Numbered from the stretch's first letter, positions 46,414 to 55,301 are shown. The stretch: DNA of 64,000 nt from Lysinibacillus sp. SGAir0095 (GCF_005491425.1 NZ_CP028083.1:1016001-1080000), one strand, 5' to 3'. Numbers and translations are program-made. The notes: generated by a model not told the origin, from the letters alone.

Positions 46414-47499
46414 ATGGGGATTCACTTTTTTACAGGATTTCCAGGTTTTATAACTAGTCAATTAATACGAAATGTTTTCAAAAATGAAATTACAAATGAT
46501 ATTGCTGTATTAGTTCTCCAAAGTGAATTAAAAAAAGCACAAAAAGAAGTAACGGATATCTTAAAGGAGTATCCCGGACGAGAAATTAAGATTATTGAAG
46601 GGGATATTACTTTAGAAAATTTAGGAATAGCAAAAGAATTTCTAACAAAGTTAAAACCTGATATTGAGGTGTTTTGGCACTTGGCTGCAATTTACGATCT
46701 GGCTGTTCCAAAGGAAGTAGCATGGACAGTAAATGTTCATGGTACTTCAATGGTAAATGATTTTGTCTTAACTCTGCCTAATCTAAAACGCTATATGTAT
46801 TTTAGTACTGCCTATGTGGCTGGAACCCGAGAAGGAAACCTCCTAGAAACAGAGTTAATCCGACCACTGAAATTCAAAAATTTCTATGAAGAGACGAAAT
46901 TTGAAGCGGAACTATTGGTGGAAAAGTTAAAATCACAAGTTGCTATAACCATTATTCGACCTGGGATTGTTCGAGGTTCTTCAGAAACAGGAGAAACGAT
47001 AAAATTCGATGGACCCTATTTTTTCTTAAATATGATCGATAAATTGAAAGCTTTGCCTTTTATTCCGTATATTGGTAAATCGAATTCCACTATCAATGTA
47101 GTACCGGTGGATTATATAATCGAGGCAAGCACATTTCTATGTACGCAACCTTCAGCTGAAGGAAAAACGCTACATTTAACTGATCCTCATCCGCATCCAG
47201 TACAAGAAGTGTATCGAACGATGGTGAAAGAGATGACAGGAAATTATCCTAAAGGAAGATTCCCATTTTCGATAGCCAGGATAGGATTGCAAATTCCAGC
47301 TATTCGAAAAATGTTAGGTGTGGAGATTGAAACCATGGATTACTTGATGTGGAATGCATCTTTTGATTGTACACAAGCGCAGGAAATCCTTAGAAAAGGG
47401 GACGTTCGATGTCCAGATTTTTTATCGACAATGCCCTCAATGATCCAGTTTTATAAGGAAAATAAAGCTAATAAAATCTTTCATATTCAAATTAAATAA
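46414..47499 (+). CDS. Extended SDR-family reductase/epimerase-like protein
   Basis: NAD(P)-binding oxidoreductase, 361 aa. The N-terminal Rossmann turn is TGFPGFI, and the catalytic set reads STAYVAG with YEETKFEAE (Tyr-x3-Lys). The IRPGIVRGSSETGET and VVPVDYIIEA segments resemble the fatty-acyl-reductase/thioester-reductase branch (NAD_binding_4) rather than sugar epimerases. The substrate is unknown. A GGGGATGAGTG ribosome site precedes the ATG. It stands alone between prfC and the terC riboswitch. Confidence 0.85.
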   Translation: MGIHFFTGFPGFITSQLIRNVFKNEITNDIAVLVLQSELKKAQKEVTDILKEYPGREIKIIEGDITLENLGIAKEFLTKLKPDIEVFWHLAAIYDLAVPKEVAWTVNVHGTSMVNDFVLTLPNLKRYMYFSTAYVAGTREGNLLETELIRPLKFKNFYEETKFEAELLVEKLKSQVAITIIRPGIVRGSSETGETIKFDGPYFFLNMIDKLKALPFIPYIGKSNSTINVVPVDYIIEASTFLCTQPSAEGKTLHLTDPHPHPVQEVYRTMVKEMTGNYPKGRFPFSIARIGLQIPAIRKMLGVEIETMDYLMWNASFDCTQAQEILRKGDVRCPDFLSTMPSMIQFYKENKANKIFHIQIK

Positions 47500-47504
47500 T
47501 TTCA

Positions 47505-47532
47505 TTGCATTTAATATGGGCTATGATATAAT
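47505..47532 (+). promoter_or_regulatory. Promoter of the terC riboswitch leader
   Basis: TTGCAT and an extended -10 (TG at 47524, TATAAT 47527-47532) with 16-bp spacing. Confidence 0.75.
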
Positions 47533-47565
47533 TAAATTAAATAATAACTGAATAACCATTTGACT

Positions 47566-47750
47566 GTTGTCAAAGGGGAGTAGCTTATAAGTATTGAAAA
47601 ATACTTACTTCACATTCGTCATTACATGGTTTGGAACCATCGGGTGTGAAAGCATATGATTAGTCGATTTCAAATTATTTTATTTGAAATCATTAAATTT
47701 GCTTAGCAAGACCTTTGCCTATTTATTTAGGCATGGGTCTTTTTCTTTTG
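47566..47750 (+). promoter_or_regulatory. yybP-ykoY manganese riboswitch with terminator
   Basis: The conserved 5' block AAAGGGGAGTAGC (47572-47584) and the internal GGGTGTGAAAGCAT identify this class. P1 can form between CAAAGG (47571-47576) and CCTTTG (47712-47717). The 3' side can instead fold into AAGACCTTTGCCTA against TTAGGCATGGGTCTT plus T-run (47708-47748), so Mn2+ binding would release the terminator. It leads into terC 160 bp downstream. Confidence 0.93.
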
Positions 47751-47910
47751 TCTAAAAATGGTTGTTCGGTGATATTTATAAACTTGCAGTTATATAGCAT
47801 AACTGCAGAAACTAAAATTTTACTTATCTTCAATGAAAGTAAAGGTAAGTGAAGTTTTTTAATAAAAATCCCCTCATGTGGGTAAACAAATGATAAGGAG
47901 GAAGATGTGA

Positions 47911-48684
47911 GTGGAAATATTTTTAGAATATGCATGGGTATTACTTGTACTTGTTGTATTAGAAGGATTATTGGCTGCCGATAATGCCGTTGTAATGGCA
48001 GTAATGGTGAAACATTTACCAAAAGAGCAACAGAAAAAGGCTTTATTTTATGGATTATTAGGTGCGTTTGTCTTCCGTTTTGCAGCGCTGTTCTTAATCA
48101 CGGTTTTAGTAAACTATTGGCAAATTCAAGCAATTGGTGCCGCTTATCTTCTATTCATCTCCATTAAAAATATTTATGATCAGAAGTTTAAGAAGGAAGA
48201 TGATGAAGAAGATCAAGTTGAAGAACACACTAAAAAAGGAAAAGGCTTCTGGGCAACGGTTGCTAAAGTTGAAATGGCAGACATTGCCTTCGCAGTAGAC
48301 TCAATGCTTGCTGCTGTGGCGATTGCTGTAACATTACCTGAAGTAGGTAATTTCGATATCGGTGGAATTAATGCAGGCCAATTCGGCGTCATGTTCTTCG
48401 GTGGAATAATTGGTTTGATACTTATGCGATTTGCAGCACAATGGTTCGTTAAGGTTTTACATGATTACCCTGACTTAGAAAGTGCCGCGTTTTTAATTGT
48501 TGGTTGGGTAGGTGTTAAATTAGCTGTATTAACACTCTCTCATGATAAGGTTGGTATCCTACCGCATGAGTTCCCACATTCAACAACATGGAAGCTGATT
48601 TTCTGGATTGTATTACTTCTCATTGCACTTGGTGGTTGGTTCATTGGAGTTTCAAAAAAGAAAAAACAAGCAACACAAGAATAA
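47911..48684 (+). CDS. TerC-family manganese exporter (YkoY/MeeY-type)
   Basis: Membrane protein of 257 aa with seven or more hydrophobic segments. The EGLLAADNAVVMA and EMADIAFAVDSMLAAVA segments carry the acidic residues expected to bind metal in TerC proteins. A long charged loop (residues about 90-115) separates the halves. The start is GTG with AAGGAGGAAG 8 nt upstream. The manganese riboswitch upstream predicts induction by excess Mn2+ and a role in Mn2+ efflux or loading of secreted enzymes. Confidence 0.93.
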   Translation: MEIFLEYAWVLLVLVVLEGLLAADNAVVMAVMVKHLPKEQQKKALFYGLLGAFVFRFAALFLITVLVNYWQIQAIGAAYLLFISIKNIYDQKFKKEDDEEDQVEEHTKKGKGFWATVAKVEMADIAFAVDSMLAAVAIAVTLPEVGNFDIGGINAGQFGVMFFGGIIGLILMRFAAQWFVKVLHDYPDLESAAFLIVGWVGVKLAVLTLSHDKVGILPHEFPHSTTWKLIFWIVLLLIALGGWFIGVSKKKKQATQE

Positions 48685-48696
48685 AAATATGGAAAT

Positions 48697-48728
48697 GGGG
48701 AACAGTGTAAACTGTTCCTCTTTCTTTA
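48697..48728 (+). terminator. Terminator after terC
   Basis: GGGGAACAGT pairs with ACTGTTCCTC, followed by TTTCTTT. Confidence 0.8.
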
Positions 48729-48917
48729 ATTCCGAATTAAATATAGGTTGGGAGAGCAGACTATCTTATAAGAAACTAATATTCGAAAGAAGGATGCTAG
48801 AGTGGGTAACCGTATGAATAACTGACTATTTACAAACTCCCTGATTGAAGGTTCACTTTAGAGGAATTTTCCATTATACTTGTAGAACTAGAACAATAAG
48901 TAAAAGAGGCGAATCAA

Positions 48918-50273
48918 GTGGCCCAGCATCAGCATCCTAAAAAATCTAGAGTCATAACACCATTTCAACTTCTTGTTAGCTATTATTTTATTGCAATAGC
49001 TACTTCTTTTCTATTATTAAGAATCCCTGGAGTATACAAGGATGGCGTAGATATATCACTAATCGATACATTATTTACTGCAGTAAGTGCAGTAAGTGTG
49101 ACAGGCTTAACCGTATTCGATTTAGCTGATGCTCTAACATCATTTGGAATGATTGTGTTACTAGTCATTTTGCAACTTGGAGCAATCGGAATCATGTCGT
49201 TAGGTACTTTTCTTTGGATCATTATGGGGAAAAGAATCGGCATGCGTGAAAGACAGTTAATAATGATAGATCATAATCAATACAATTTATCCGGTGTTGT
49301 AAATTTATTAAAGGAAATAGTAAAAATACTCTTTTTCATTGAAGCAATAGCTGCATTCATTTTATCAATACATTTCCTTCAATATTTTGATACATGGCAA
49401 GAAGCGTTTAAACATGGAGTTTTTGCCGCTATTTCGGCAACAACAAACGGAGGATTTAGTATAACAGGGGATAGCTTAATACCCTACCATAAAGATTATT
49501 TTGTTCAATTTATTACAATGATATTAATCGTGCTAGGCGCGATTGGATTCCCTGTTTTAGTTGAAATGAAAAACTTTTTGTTTAGAAAAGATCCATCCTT
49601 CCGGTTTAGTCTATTTACAAAAATTACAACGGTAACTTACGGACTCTTGTTTGCAATAGGAACTTTAGTGATTTTACTGATTGAGACCTTCCATTCCTTT
49701 CGAGGGATGCCGTGGCATGAGAAATTATTTACATCGATGTTTCATTCAATTTCGACACGTTCAGCTGGATTGGTTACATATGATGTGACACTATTTAGCG
49801 AAGCAACTGATATTTTCCTAAGCTTTTTAATGTTTATAGGTGCTTCACCAAGTTCAGTTGGGGGTGGTATCCGTACGACAACATTTGCACTTGCCATATT
49901 GTTTTTATACAATTTTGCAAATGGTCGAACAGAGATTCAATTATTCGGACGTGAAATTTATTTAATTGATATTTTTAAATCCTATGTGGTCATTATGTTA
50001 GCTTTCTTCATGGTTATGATTTCTACTATGATTTTATTGATAACAGAACCAGCTGCTTCAACAACTCAAATTATTTTTGAGATTACATCTGCTTTCGGAA
50101 CAACCGGAATGTCCTTAGGAATAACTGAGCATTTGTCGACAGAAGGAAAATTCGTCATCATGATTTTGATGTTTATTGGTCGGGTCGGACTAATCTCATT
50201 TTTATATACACTTGGAGGTAGGGTCGATAAACCACCTTATCGCTACCCAAAAGAAAGAGTAATAATTGGATAA
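48918..50273 (+). CDS. KtrB/KtrD potassium transporter subunit
   Basis: Trk/Ktr-type K+ channel subunit, 451 aa, with about eight membrane helices and four pore loops. The filters appear as SVTGLTVFD, ATTNGGFS, STRSAGL and FGTTGMSLG. The start is GTG with AGAGGCG upstream. Its partner KtrA/C ring subunit is not in this window, so the pairing is unknown. The order terC-ktrD matches the ykoY-ykrM region of B. subtilis, favouring KtrD. Confidence 0.9.
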   Translation: MAQHQHPKKSRVITPFQLLVSYYFIAIATSFLLLRIPGVYKDGVDISLIDTLFTAVSAVSVTGLTVFDLADALTSFGMIVLLVILQLGAIGIMSLGTFLWIIMGKRIGMRERQLIMIDHNQYNLSGVVNLLKEIVKILFFIEAIAAFILSIHFLQYFDTWQEAFKHGVFAAISATTNGGFSITGDSLIPYHKDYFVQFITMILIVLGAIGFPVLVEMKNFLFRKDPSFRFSLFTKITTVTYGLLFAIGTLVILLIETFHSFRGMPWHEKLFTSMFHSISTRSAGLVTYDVTLFSEATDIFLSFLMFIGASPSSVGGGIRTTTFALAILFLYNFANGRTEIQLFGREIYLIDIFKSYVVIMLAFFMVMISTMILLITEPAASTTQIIFEITSAFGTTGMSLGITEHLSTEGKFVIMILMFIGRVGLISFLYTLGGRVDKPPYRYPKERVIIG

Positions 50274-50282
50274 TTTTTTATA

Positions 50283-50311
50283 AAGGTCTCATACATGAGA
50301 TCTTTTTTTAT
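50283..50311 (+). terminator. Terminator after ktrB/D
   Basis: AGGTCTCA pairs with TGAGATCT around TACA, then a T-run. Confidence 0.85.
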
Positions 50312-50807
50312 TACAAATATTAAATATTTTGAATTTACAGATTTTTAACGTGCAATTTTTTATGAATTTAGTTAAATTTAATATATCTTCTAGAAAATGT
50401 AATTACTAAAAAAATAGTCGATTTACTCATATTAAAGATACTAAATTTTAAGTAAATTATGTAAAAAACAGAAAATTAGTAGGTCAAATGGAGTTATGTA
50501 TAATTTTTTAAAAGAAAAAATACCCAGTCGAATGGTCTAGAACTAATTTCACATACACTTCATATAGTTATGATAATGAACAAAAAAATACTAATAAATA
50601 TATTTTATCACTGTGAAAATGATGTTTTCTACCCATTTAATTACAAAAAAATCTGTGGAATAATTTGTATTGAAATGTATATTTTGAATATTTAGTATAA
50701 TTTAATTTACAAAGTCATAAATAGACGAATTTATTAATAGAATAAAAGTATGAGAACTGAGTGGAAGAGAATATTTTTTCCAAACGGAAAGGATTGGTGA
50801 GAGAAAA
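50312..50807 (+). other. Very AT-rich gap upstream of the histidine kinase
   Basis: About 495 bp without an open frame worth calling. It must contain the kinase promoter; several TATAAT-like strings occur (for example near 50697), none with a clear -35. No sigma-H consensus or Spo0A box (TGTCGAA) was found. Confidence 0.5.
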
Positions 50808-52271
50808 ATGGTGAAAACTGTTCGACCTATTTTTAGGATGTTGTTTCAAACCGTTAAAGATCCAGTACTAATATTAAATACTTCCTGTCAAATTGAGTCT
50901 ATTAATGACTATGCAGCTCAAATGCTAAATATAGATCAATCATCCGAAAAAACATTACAAATGGACGAGTTATCAAATAATAAATGGATTAAATTTTTAA
51001 ACAAAATCCAGAGTGATTTTAGTAGTTTTTGTAATCTCAATCTTAAAATTGGTGAAAATAAATTTAAAGAGTTTCGATTAATGGGATACTATCATGAAAA
51101 GAAAAATCTTATTTTTGTAAGAATTTCACCGAAGTCAGAAACAGGTGCATTACATGAGAGCAGCAATATCGATATCTATTCAATGTTTAATGATATTTCT
51201 CACGGAATCATACTGACAGATTTGAATGGGGAGATTGTCGATCTTAATGGTTCAGCATTAAAGTATCTTCAATGCGAAAAAAGTCAGATTATCAAGAAAC
51301 AGCATGAAACACTCTTCGATATACTGACAGATTTCGAATTTTGTAAGCTTCAATATTTCGCGAATCTTATGAATAGTGGACGAGCTTCTATAGATGTGTC
51401 TGGTGAAAATGAAAATGGACAGCTGAATTATTATAAAGTAGATAGTAAATTTAATTATAATATGAATCTAATTGTTACAACGATTACAGATGAAACCGAG
51501 AAAACGATACTAAAACAACAAGTGGATCAACAACAAACTCTAAATTCAATGGGCCAAATGGCAGCGAGCATAGCCCATGAAATTCGAAATCCTATGACAT
51601 CATTAAAGGGATTTGTTGAATTATTAAGACTAAACTCTAACGACGATCATCAAAATTATTTATCTGTCATGGATTCTGAATTACAGCGAATGGAATCAAT
51701 ATTAACTGAATTGTTGTATTTGTCAAAGCCAAAAGAAAGAAGCTATGATGAAACTTCCATTGTCGATGTTACGAATGAAGTCATTGAATTAATGCTTCCT
51801 CACGCTTTGAAGCAAAATATCCTATTAAAAATGGACAATTGTAATTACTATCCTATTAAAATAATGGGGAATCATAATCGTTTAAAGCAAATGCTTATTA
51901 ACTTAGTAAAAAATGCCATCGAAGTAATGGCTAATGGTGGAGTTATTGTTATTAAGCTTGAGAATCATGATGGGGGAGTCAATGTATCTGTTATTGATAA
52001 AGGGACAGGACTGACTGATGCGGAAATGAATCAGTTATTTACTCCATTCTTTACAACGAAACCAACTGGTACAGGCTTAGGATTAACATTAGTCAAGAAA
52101 GTTGTTGAGGAGCATAATGGTTCAATTAGTATAGAAAGTTCTGTTGGTTTGGGGACGACCTTTAAAATTTCATTGCCAGTTTCCAAAAGGGAGTATTTAA
52201 ATCGAAATGATGAGAACTTAATGAATCTGTGGGGAAGTCATGAACCGCTAAACGGATTACCGGTTGTTTAA
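50808..52271 (+). CDS. PAS-domain sensor histidine kinase, sporulation-kinase type
   Basis: 487 aa with no membrane segment, so cytosolic like KinA or KinE. Two PAS-like regions (residues about 10-110 and 120-230, the second with ILTDLNGEIVDLNGSALKYL) precede the HisKA domain with His257 in AASIAHEIRNPMTSLKGF. The ATPase domain has the N box LVNLVKNAIEVM and the G boxes DKGTGLT and GTGLGLTLVKK. No response regulator is adjacent. This layout is typical of orphan kinases feeding the Spo0 phosphorelay, and a Spo0E-like gene lies 3 kb away. Which kinase it equals cannot be decided. Confidence 0.9.
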   Translation: MVKTVRPIFRMLFQTVKDPVLILNTSCQIESINDYAAQMLNIDQSSEKTLQMDELSNNKWIKFLNKIQSDFSSFCNLNLKIGENKFKEFRLMGYYHEKKNLIFVRISPKSETGALHESSNIDIYSMFNDISHGIILTDLNGEIVDLNGSALKYLQCEKSQIIKKQHETLFDILTDFEFCKLQYFANLMNSGRASIDVSGENENGQLNYYKVDSKFNYNMNLIVTTITDETEKTILKQQVDQQQTLNSMGQMAASIAHEIRNPMTSLKGFVELLRLNSNDDHQNYLSVMDSELQRMESILTELLYLSKPKERSYDETSIVDVTNEVIELMLPHALKQNILLKMDNCNYYPIKIMGNHNRLKQMLINLVKNAIEVMANGGVIVIKLENHDGGVNVSVIDKGTGLTDAEMNQLFTPFFTTKPTGTGLGLTLVKKVVEEHNGSISIESSVGLGTTFKISLPVSKREYLNRNDENLMNLWGSHEPLNGLPVV

Positions 52272-52290
52272 TAAAATAGAGATGAGTGTT

Positions 52291-52320
52291 TTGACAAAAG
52301 TTTCTTTTTATCGCTATAAT
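52291..52320 (+). promoter_or_regulatory. Promoter of mhqR
   Basis: Perfect -35 TTGACA (52291-52296) and -10 TATAAT (52315-52320) with 18-bp spacing. Confidence 0.85.
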
Positions 52321-52336
52321 TCATTTATATAAATGA
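52321..52336. promoter_or_regulatory. Palindromic operator candidate at the mhqR start site
   Basis: TCATTTATATAAATGA is a perfect 16-bp palindrome immediately after the -10. MarR-family regulators bind such sites, so autoregulation is likely. It differs from the B. subtilis MhqR box (ATCTCGAATTCGAGAT) as I recall it. Confidence 0.65.
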
Positions 52337-52354
52337 TAAAAAGGATGTTTTGTC

Positions 52355-52801
52355 ATGTCTTCTATTGAAATTAAGCAATCGCTTAAATTGTTTATAGTCT
52401 TGTCGAGAGCAAATAAGGCGATTAATGAAGTGACGAATCAATTTTTTCAACAGCAAGGTTTAAATCCAACAGAATTCGCTGTTTTAGAATTACTTCATCA
52501 TAAAGGACGTCAACCGCTTCAGCAAATTGGGAATAAAATCTTGCTTGCTAGTGGTTCCATTACCTATGTTATTGATAAGCTTGAAAAAAGAGGATATCTA
52601 AATCGGGTATCATGTCCATCTGACCGACGTGTTACATTTGCAGAGATTACTGCGGCAGGTACGGAGTTCATGGAGAAGTTATTTCCAGAACATGAAGAAA
52701 ATCTACATGAACTTTTAAGTGTTTTAACCCCTGAGGAAAAAGATATTGCAATTGAGCTGTTAAAGAAATTAGGACTTTCTATTAAAGATTTGTCATACTA
52801 A
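52355..52801 (+). CDS. mhqR: MarR-family regulator, MhqR (YkvE)-like
   Basis: 148-aa winged-helix repressor. LNPTEFAVLELLHHKG, the recognition helix region KILLASGSITYVIDKLEKRGYLNR and the wing CPSDRRVTFAEIT follow B. subtilis MhqR closely, as far as I recall its sequence. MhqR controls quinone and catechol detoxification genes there; no such target genes are adjacent here. AAAAGGATG precedes the ATG. The strong promoter with a palindrome suggests self-control. Confidence 0.82.
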   Translation: MSSIEIKQSLKLFIVLSRANKAINEVTNQFFQQQGLNPTEFAVLELLHHKGRQPLQQIGNKILLASGSITYVIDKLEKRGYLNRVSCPSDRRVTFAEITAAGTEFMEKLFPEHEENLHELLSVLTPEEKDIAIELLKKLGLSIKDLSY

Positions 52802-52841
52802 AAGGAGTTGTCTCATGTTTGAGGCAACTCCTTTAGTTTTA
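52801..52841. terminator. Bidirectional terminator between mhqR and the lipoprotein gene
   Basis: AAAGGAGTTGTCTC pairs with GAGGCAACTCCTTT (one G-T position). T-rich on the plus side (AGTTTT). Confidence 0.85.
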
Positions 52842-52861
52842 CTAAAAAGCTTTAAAATAGC

Positions 52862-53530
52862 TTATTCGATCGTTAAGCCCATCTTAATCATTGCTTCAGA
52901 TAAATCTACTTCTTTATTATCGTATACAGTTAAACGAACTAATTTGTCAGCTTTAACAAACACAACTGTGATGACTTCTTCGCTATCAAAGTTAGCAATA
53001 AAAGCAGTGGATTTTGTTAAGTTTTGTTCTCCAACAAATGAAGTTATATCATATGGTTCATAGTCTTCACTTATAGCAGTCATTGTTTGTTCTGTATTTG
53101 CTACTAAATCATCGAAAGTTGTAGCACTTGTTTCCATTGCTTCAATTCGCATAGAAACTGAATCGTCCTGTTCGTAAAACAAAATGTCCTTTCCAGGCTC
53201 TTCTGGGGTTAAGCTAAAACCAGGAATTGCTTGTATTGTATATCGTTCTCCTGAAATTGCCGTCAATTCTTCAGTTGTACTTTCTCCCTTAGAGGAGAAT
53301 GTAATGGAATTAGTTTCACTTGCAGATTGTTCTTCTTTTTGTTCTTCCTGCTCAACATCACCAATTGCTGTTTCTTCGCTATCTGCAGACTCATCTACTT
53401 CTGTAGACTCAGTATTTGTAGTAACTGTTTCGTTTGTAGGTTCAGTAGTTGACTCCTCAGCAGTGTTACACGCAGCTAAAACTGCCAGTGATAATAATAG
53501 AGTGATAATAAACTTATAAGTTTTTAACAT
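52862..53530 (-). CDS. Unknown lipoprotein with Thr/Glu-rich linker
   Basis: 222 aa. Signal peptide MLKTYKFIITLLLSLAVLAAC has lipobox LAAC (Cys21). A long acidic Thr/Ser/Glu linker (residues about 22-80) leads to a beta-rich domain (ERYTIQAIPGFSLTPEEPGKD, SVSMRIEAMETS, TKSTAFIANFDSEEVITVVFVK). It resembles small extracytoplasmic domains of unknown function found in Bacillales, without a family I can name. A GGGGGC ribosome site precedes the ATG. It is convergent with mhqR. Confidence 0.82.
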   Translation of the reverse strand: MLKTYKFIITLLLSLAVLAACNTAEESTTEPTNETVTTNTESTEVDESADSEETAIGDVEQEEQKEEQSASETNSITFSSKGESTTEELTAISGERYTIQAIPGFSLTPEEPGKDILFYEQDDSVSMRIEAMETSATTFDDLVANTEQTMTAISEDYEPYDITSFVGEQNLTKSTAFIANFDSEEVITVVFVKADKLVRLTVYDNKEVDLSEAMIKMGLTIE

Positions 53531-53606
53531 TTTTTAGCCCCCTTAAATAAATATAACGTATTAGCCCATAGAAAGTTTCATATATTATTCAAGTTCCACC
53601 TATATT

Positions 53607-54218
53607 TTAATGAAGTGGTAAAATCATGAATAATAATAGAATAAATACTTCATGGGAGACGATAATTAGTGGTAAACTTCTTTTCCACTCATATAGGAAT
53701 CCCCATACTAGTCCTGCAACAAAAGCTGCTACAACCCCTAGCCAAAAACCGCTTATGGCAACAGATAGAGCAAATAATATACTTGTCATAAAGACAGCAA
53801 CTTTAGGCGAAACCCAATGTTTTAAATACTGTTGTACATATCCTCGCCAAAATAGCTCCTCGCCTAAGACGATAATGAATATCAGCAATAAAAAATGCCA
53901 AATATTATCAGGTCCGTAGGTTTCAAGAAATCTTGTTATCGTTTTTTCGGTACCACCATTAACTTTTGTAATAATAATGTAGCCTAGTCGAACAATTCCA
54001 TAAAGAATTGTCCCATAGCCAATTCCATAAACTATATATTGCCAGGTGGGTACTTCATCATTAAATTTCCCGTATATGCTGGCGATCGCAATTCCTACTA
54101 AAAGTGTAAAGCTGTATAAGTACCAGAAGATATTAATTTCTTCAAATGTGATATACAACATGACATAAAAGAAGATTAAAGAGAGAAGGAGCCCGACTAA
54201 TTTTTTAGTTTTTTCCAT
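53607..54218 (-). CDS. CPBP-family intramembrane metalloprotease
   Basis: 203-aa membrane protein with about six hydrophobic segments. The first motif GEELFWRGYVQQ (EExxxR) and the later helices ending HEVFILLLFM fit the CPBP/Abi group of intramembrane proteases. ATG 54218 follows AAGGAGG by 9 nt; the frame is open 17 codons further but lies in a hairpin there. Substrate unknown. It sits right after a strong terminator on its own strand. Confidence 0.85.
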   Translation of the reverse strand: MEKTKKLVGLLLSLIFFYVMLYITFEEINIFWYLYSFTLLVGIAIASIYGKFNDEVPTWQYIVYGIGYGTILYGIVRLGYIIITKVNGGTEKTITRFLETYGPDNIWHFLLLIFIIVLGEELFWRGYVQQYLKHWVSPKVAVFMTSILFALSVAISGFWLGVVAAFVAGLVWGFLYEWKRSLPLIIVSHEVFILLLFMILPLH

Positions 54219-54253
54219 AAATAATGACCTCCTTCCTTCCATATTATCAAAAA

Positions 54254-54296
54254 AAAAATCTCCTATCATCTATAAGCAAATGAAAAGGAGATTTTT
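54254..54296 (-). terminator. Strong minus-strand terminator just upstream of the CPBP gene
   Basis: AAAATCTCCT and AGGAGATTTT pair over 10 bp, followed on the minus strand by a run of about ten T. It either ends the transcript that carries ykvS and the relic below, or acts as a leader attenuator of the CPBP gene, whose ribosome site starts about 20 nt later. Confidence 0.75.
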
Positions 54297-54327
54297 ATTT
54301 ATTTGTATTAATTTGATAAACTTCATT

Positions 54328-54480
54328 CTAGAAAAAGTTTTGATTTTCTATTATGGAGAAGAATTTCACCGTATCACAGTAGTTCCGCTGAGTAAGGATA
54401 ACTGCAATTTGTATAGTTAAAGCCTCTAAGGCAATATTATCCTCAGGAAAGAATTGATCGAGGCGAGCTCGTGGTGAAAT
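54328..54480 (-). pseudogene. Protein-like open stretch without a start codon
   Basis: Minus-strand frame of 50 codons from just after a TAA (54481-54483) to a TAG at 54328. It reads ISPRARLDQFFPEDNIALEA and continues LTIQIAVILTQRNYCDTVKF to the end. It looks protein-like and richer in GC than its surroundings, but has no ATG, GTG or TTG in the first 40 codons. It may be the decayed 3' end of a lost gene that kept its terminator, or chance. Arms AATTTCACC (54362-54370) and GGTGAAATT (54473-54481) also close the segment as an RNA stem. Confidence 0.35.
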
Positions 54481-54514
54481 TTAGGTATTTTAAGGCTAGT
54501 ACCTTTTTAATAGA

Positions 54515-54706
54515 TTAATGTTCCTTTGGATGATTTAATATTTTATAGCGTTTGTGATTGACAACTGTTTTTTCTTCCATGTCTAGATCATGAAAATTAT
54601 CCATAATCGTTAAGTCTACAATCACAGAGTTTTCGTTTACTTTTTCAACAATACCTTGTAAACCTTCTTTAAACTCGACAATATTTCCAACCTCTGCTAT
54701 TTTCAT
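54515..54706 (-). CDS. ykvS: DUF2187 family protein (YkvS-like)
   Basis: 63-aa small beta-rich protein. IAEVGNIVEFKEGLQGIVEKVNENSVIVDLTIMDNF is a KOW-like barrel pattern typical of DUF2187. ATG 54706 follows AAGGAG by 9 nt; the frame is open 14 codons more without a ribosome site. The function of the family is unknown. The position agrees with the ykvS region of B. subtilis. Confidence 0.82.
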   Translation of the reverse strand: MKIAEVGNIVEFKEGLQGIVEKVNENSVIVDLTIMDNFHDLDMEEKTVVNHKRYKILNHPKEH

Positions 54707-54827
54707 AAGAGTCAGCTCCTTATCGACTAATATTAAGAAATTTTGCATGAAAATCTAAAAAAAGTAAAGAGATTTTTAGAATTTTTAATTAATTTATCTA
54801 AAATTTTACATTTAAAAGGTGATTAAA

Positions 54828-55016
54828 ATGGAAAAATATCAGCAAATGATTGAACAACTAAAAAGCGGTGAAGTGGATAGTATCCACATTTCTAAAGAGG
54901 AATTTTTACAATTTCGCGAGTTTTTAGTTCGGGATGAACTGTTTAAACATTTTCGTGGTGAAGCACAACAAGGCGGAGATGTTACTTTCACATTTTTGAA
55001 GGTGCCTAGAAGTTAA
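54828..55016 (+). CDS. Small conserved-looking protein, 62 aa, unknown
   Basis: Acidic, alpha-helical start (MEKYQQMIEQLKSGEVDSIH) followed by ISKEEFLQFREFLVRDELFKHFRGEA and a short beta tail. ATG 54828 lies 8 nt after AAAGG. No family recognised. The abundance of Lys and Glu and the good ribosome site support a real gene. It is divergent from ykvS. Confidence 0.65.
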   Translation: MEKYQQMIEQLKSGEVDSIHISKEEFLQFREFLVRDELFKHFRGEAQQGGDVTFTFLKVPRS

Positions 55017-55106
55017 TACTGTGTCGAACTTTGTCTAGCGATTTTCATCCTCATTATTAAAAAAAATAATATAATAGATGCATCATATTTTTTTAGGAGG
55101 AGTTTA

Positions 55107-55301
55107 GTGGGAAAGGACCTTTTAAAAGAACTTGAGAAAAAAAGACAGTTAATGATACAGACTGGAATAGAGCACGGTCTTCAAAACCCCAAAACTATAC
55201 GCATAAGCAAAGAATTAGATCGGTTAATGAACGAAATTGATAATGGATATGCAAAAGAAAATGAACAAATAGAAAAGAATGATGAGTACAATTACCTTTA
55301 G
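55107..55301 (+). CDS. Spo0E-like aspartyl-phosphate phosphatase
   Basis: 64-aa helical protein of the Spo0E/YisI/YnzD family, which dephosphorylates Spo0A~P and delays sporulation. The signature SKELDRLM (SxELDxL) is present in the second helix, and the first helix is LKELEKKRQLMIQTGIEHGL. The start is GTG with TAGGAGG 6 nt upstream. The phosphorelay-type kinase gene 3 kb upstream gives a plausible functional link. Confidence 0.88.
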   Translation: MGKDLLKELEKKRQLMIQTGIEHGLQNPKTIRISKELDRLMNEIDNGYAKENEQIEKNDEYNYL

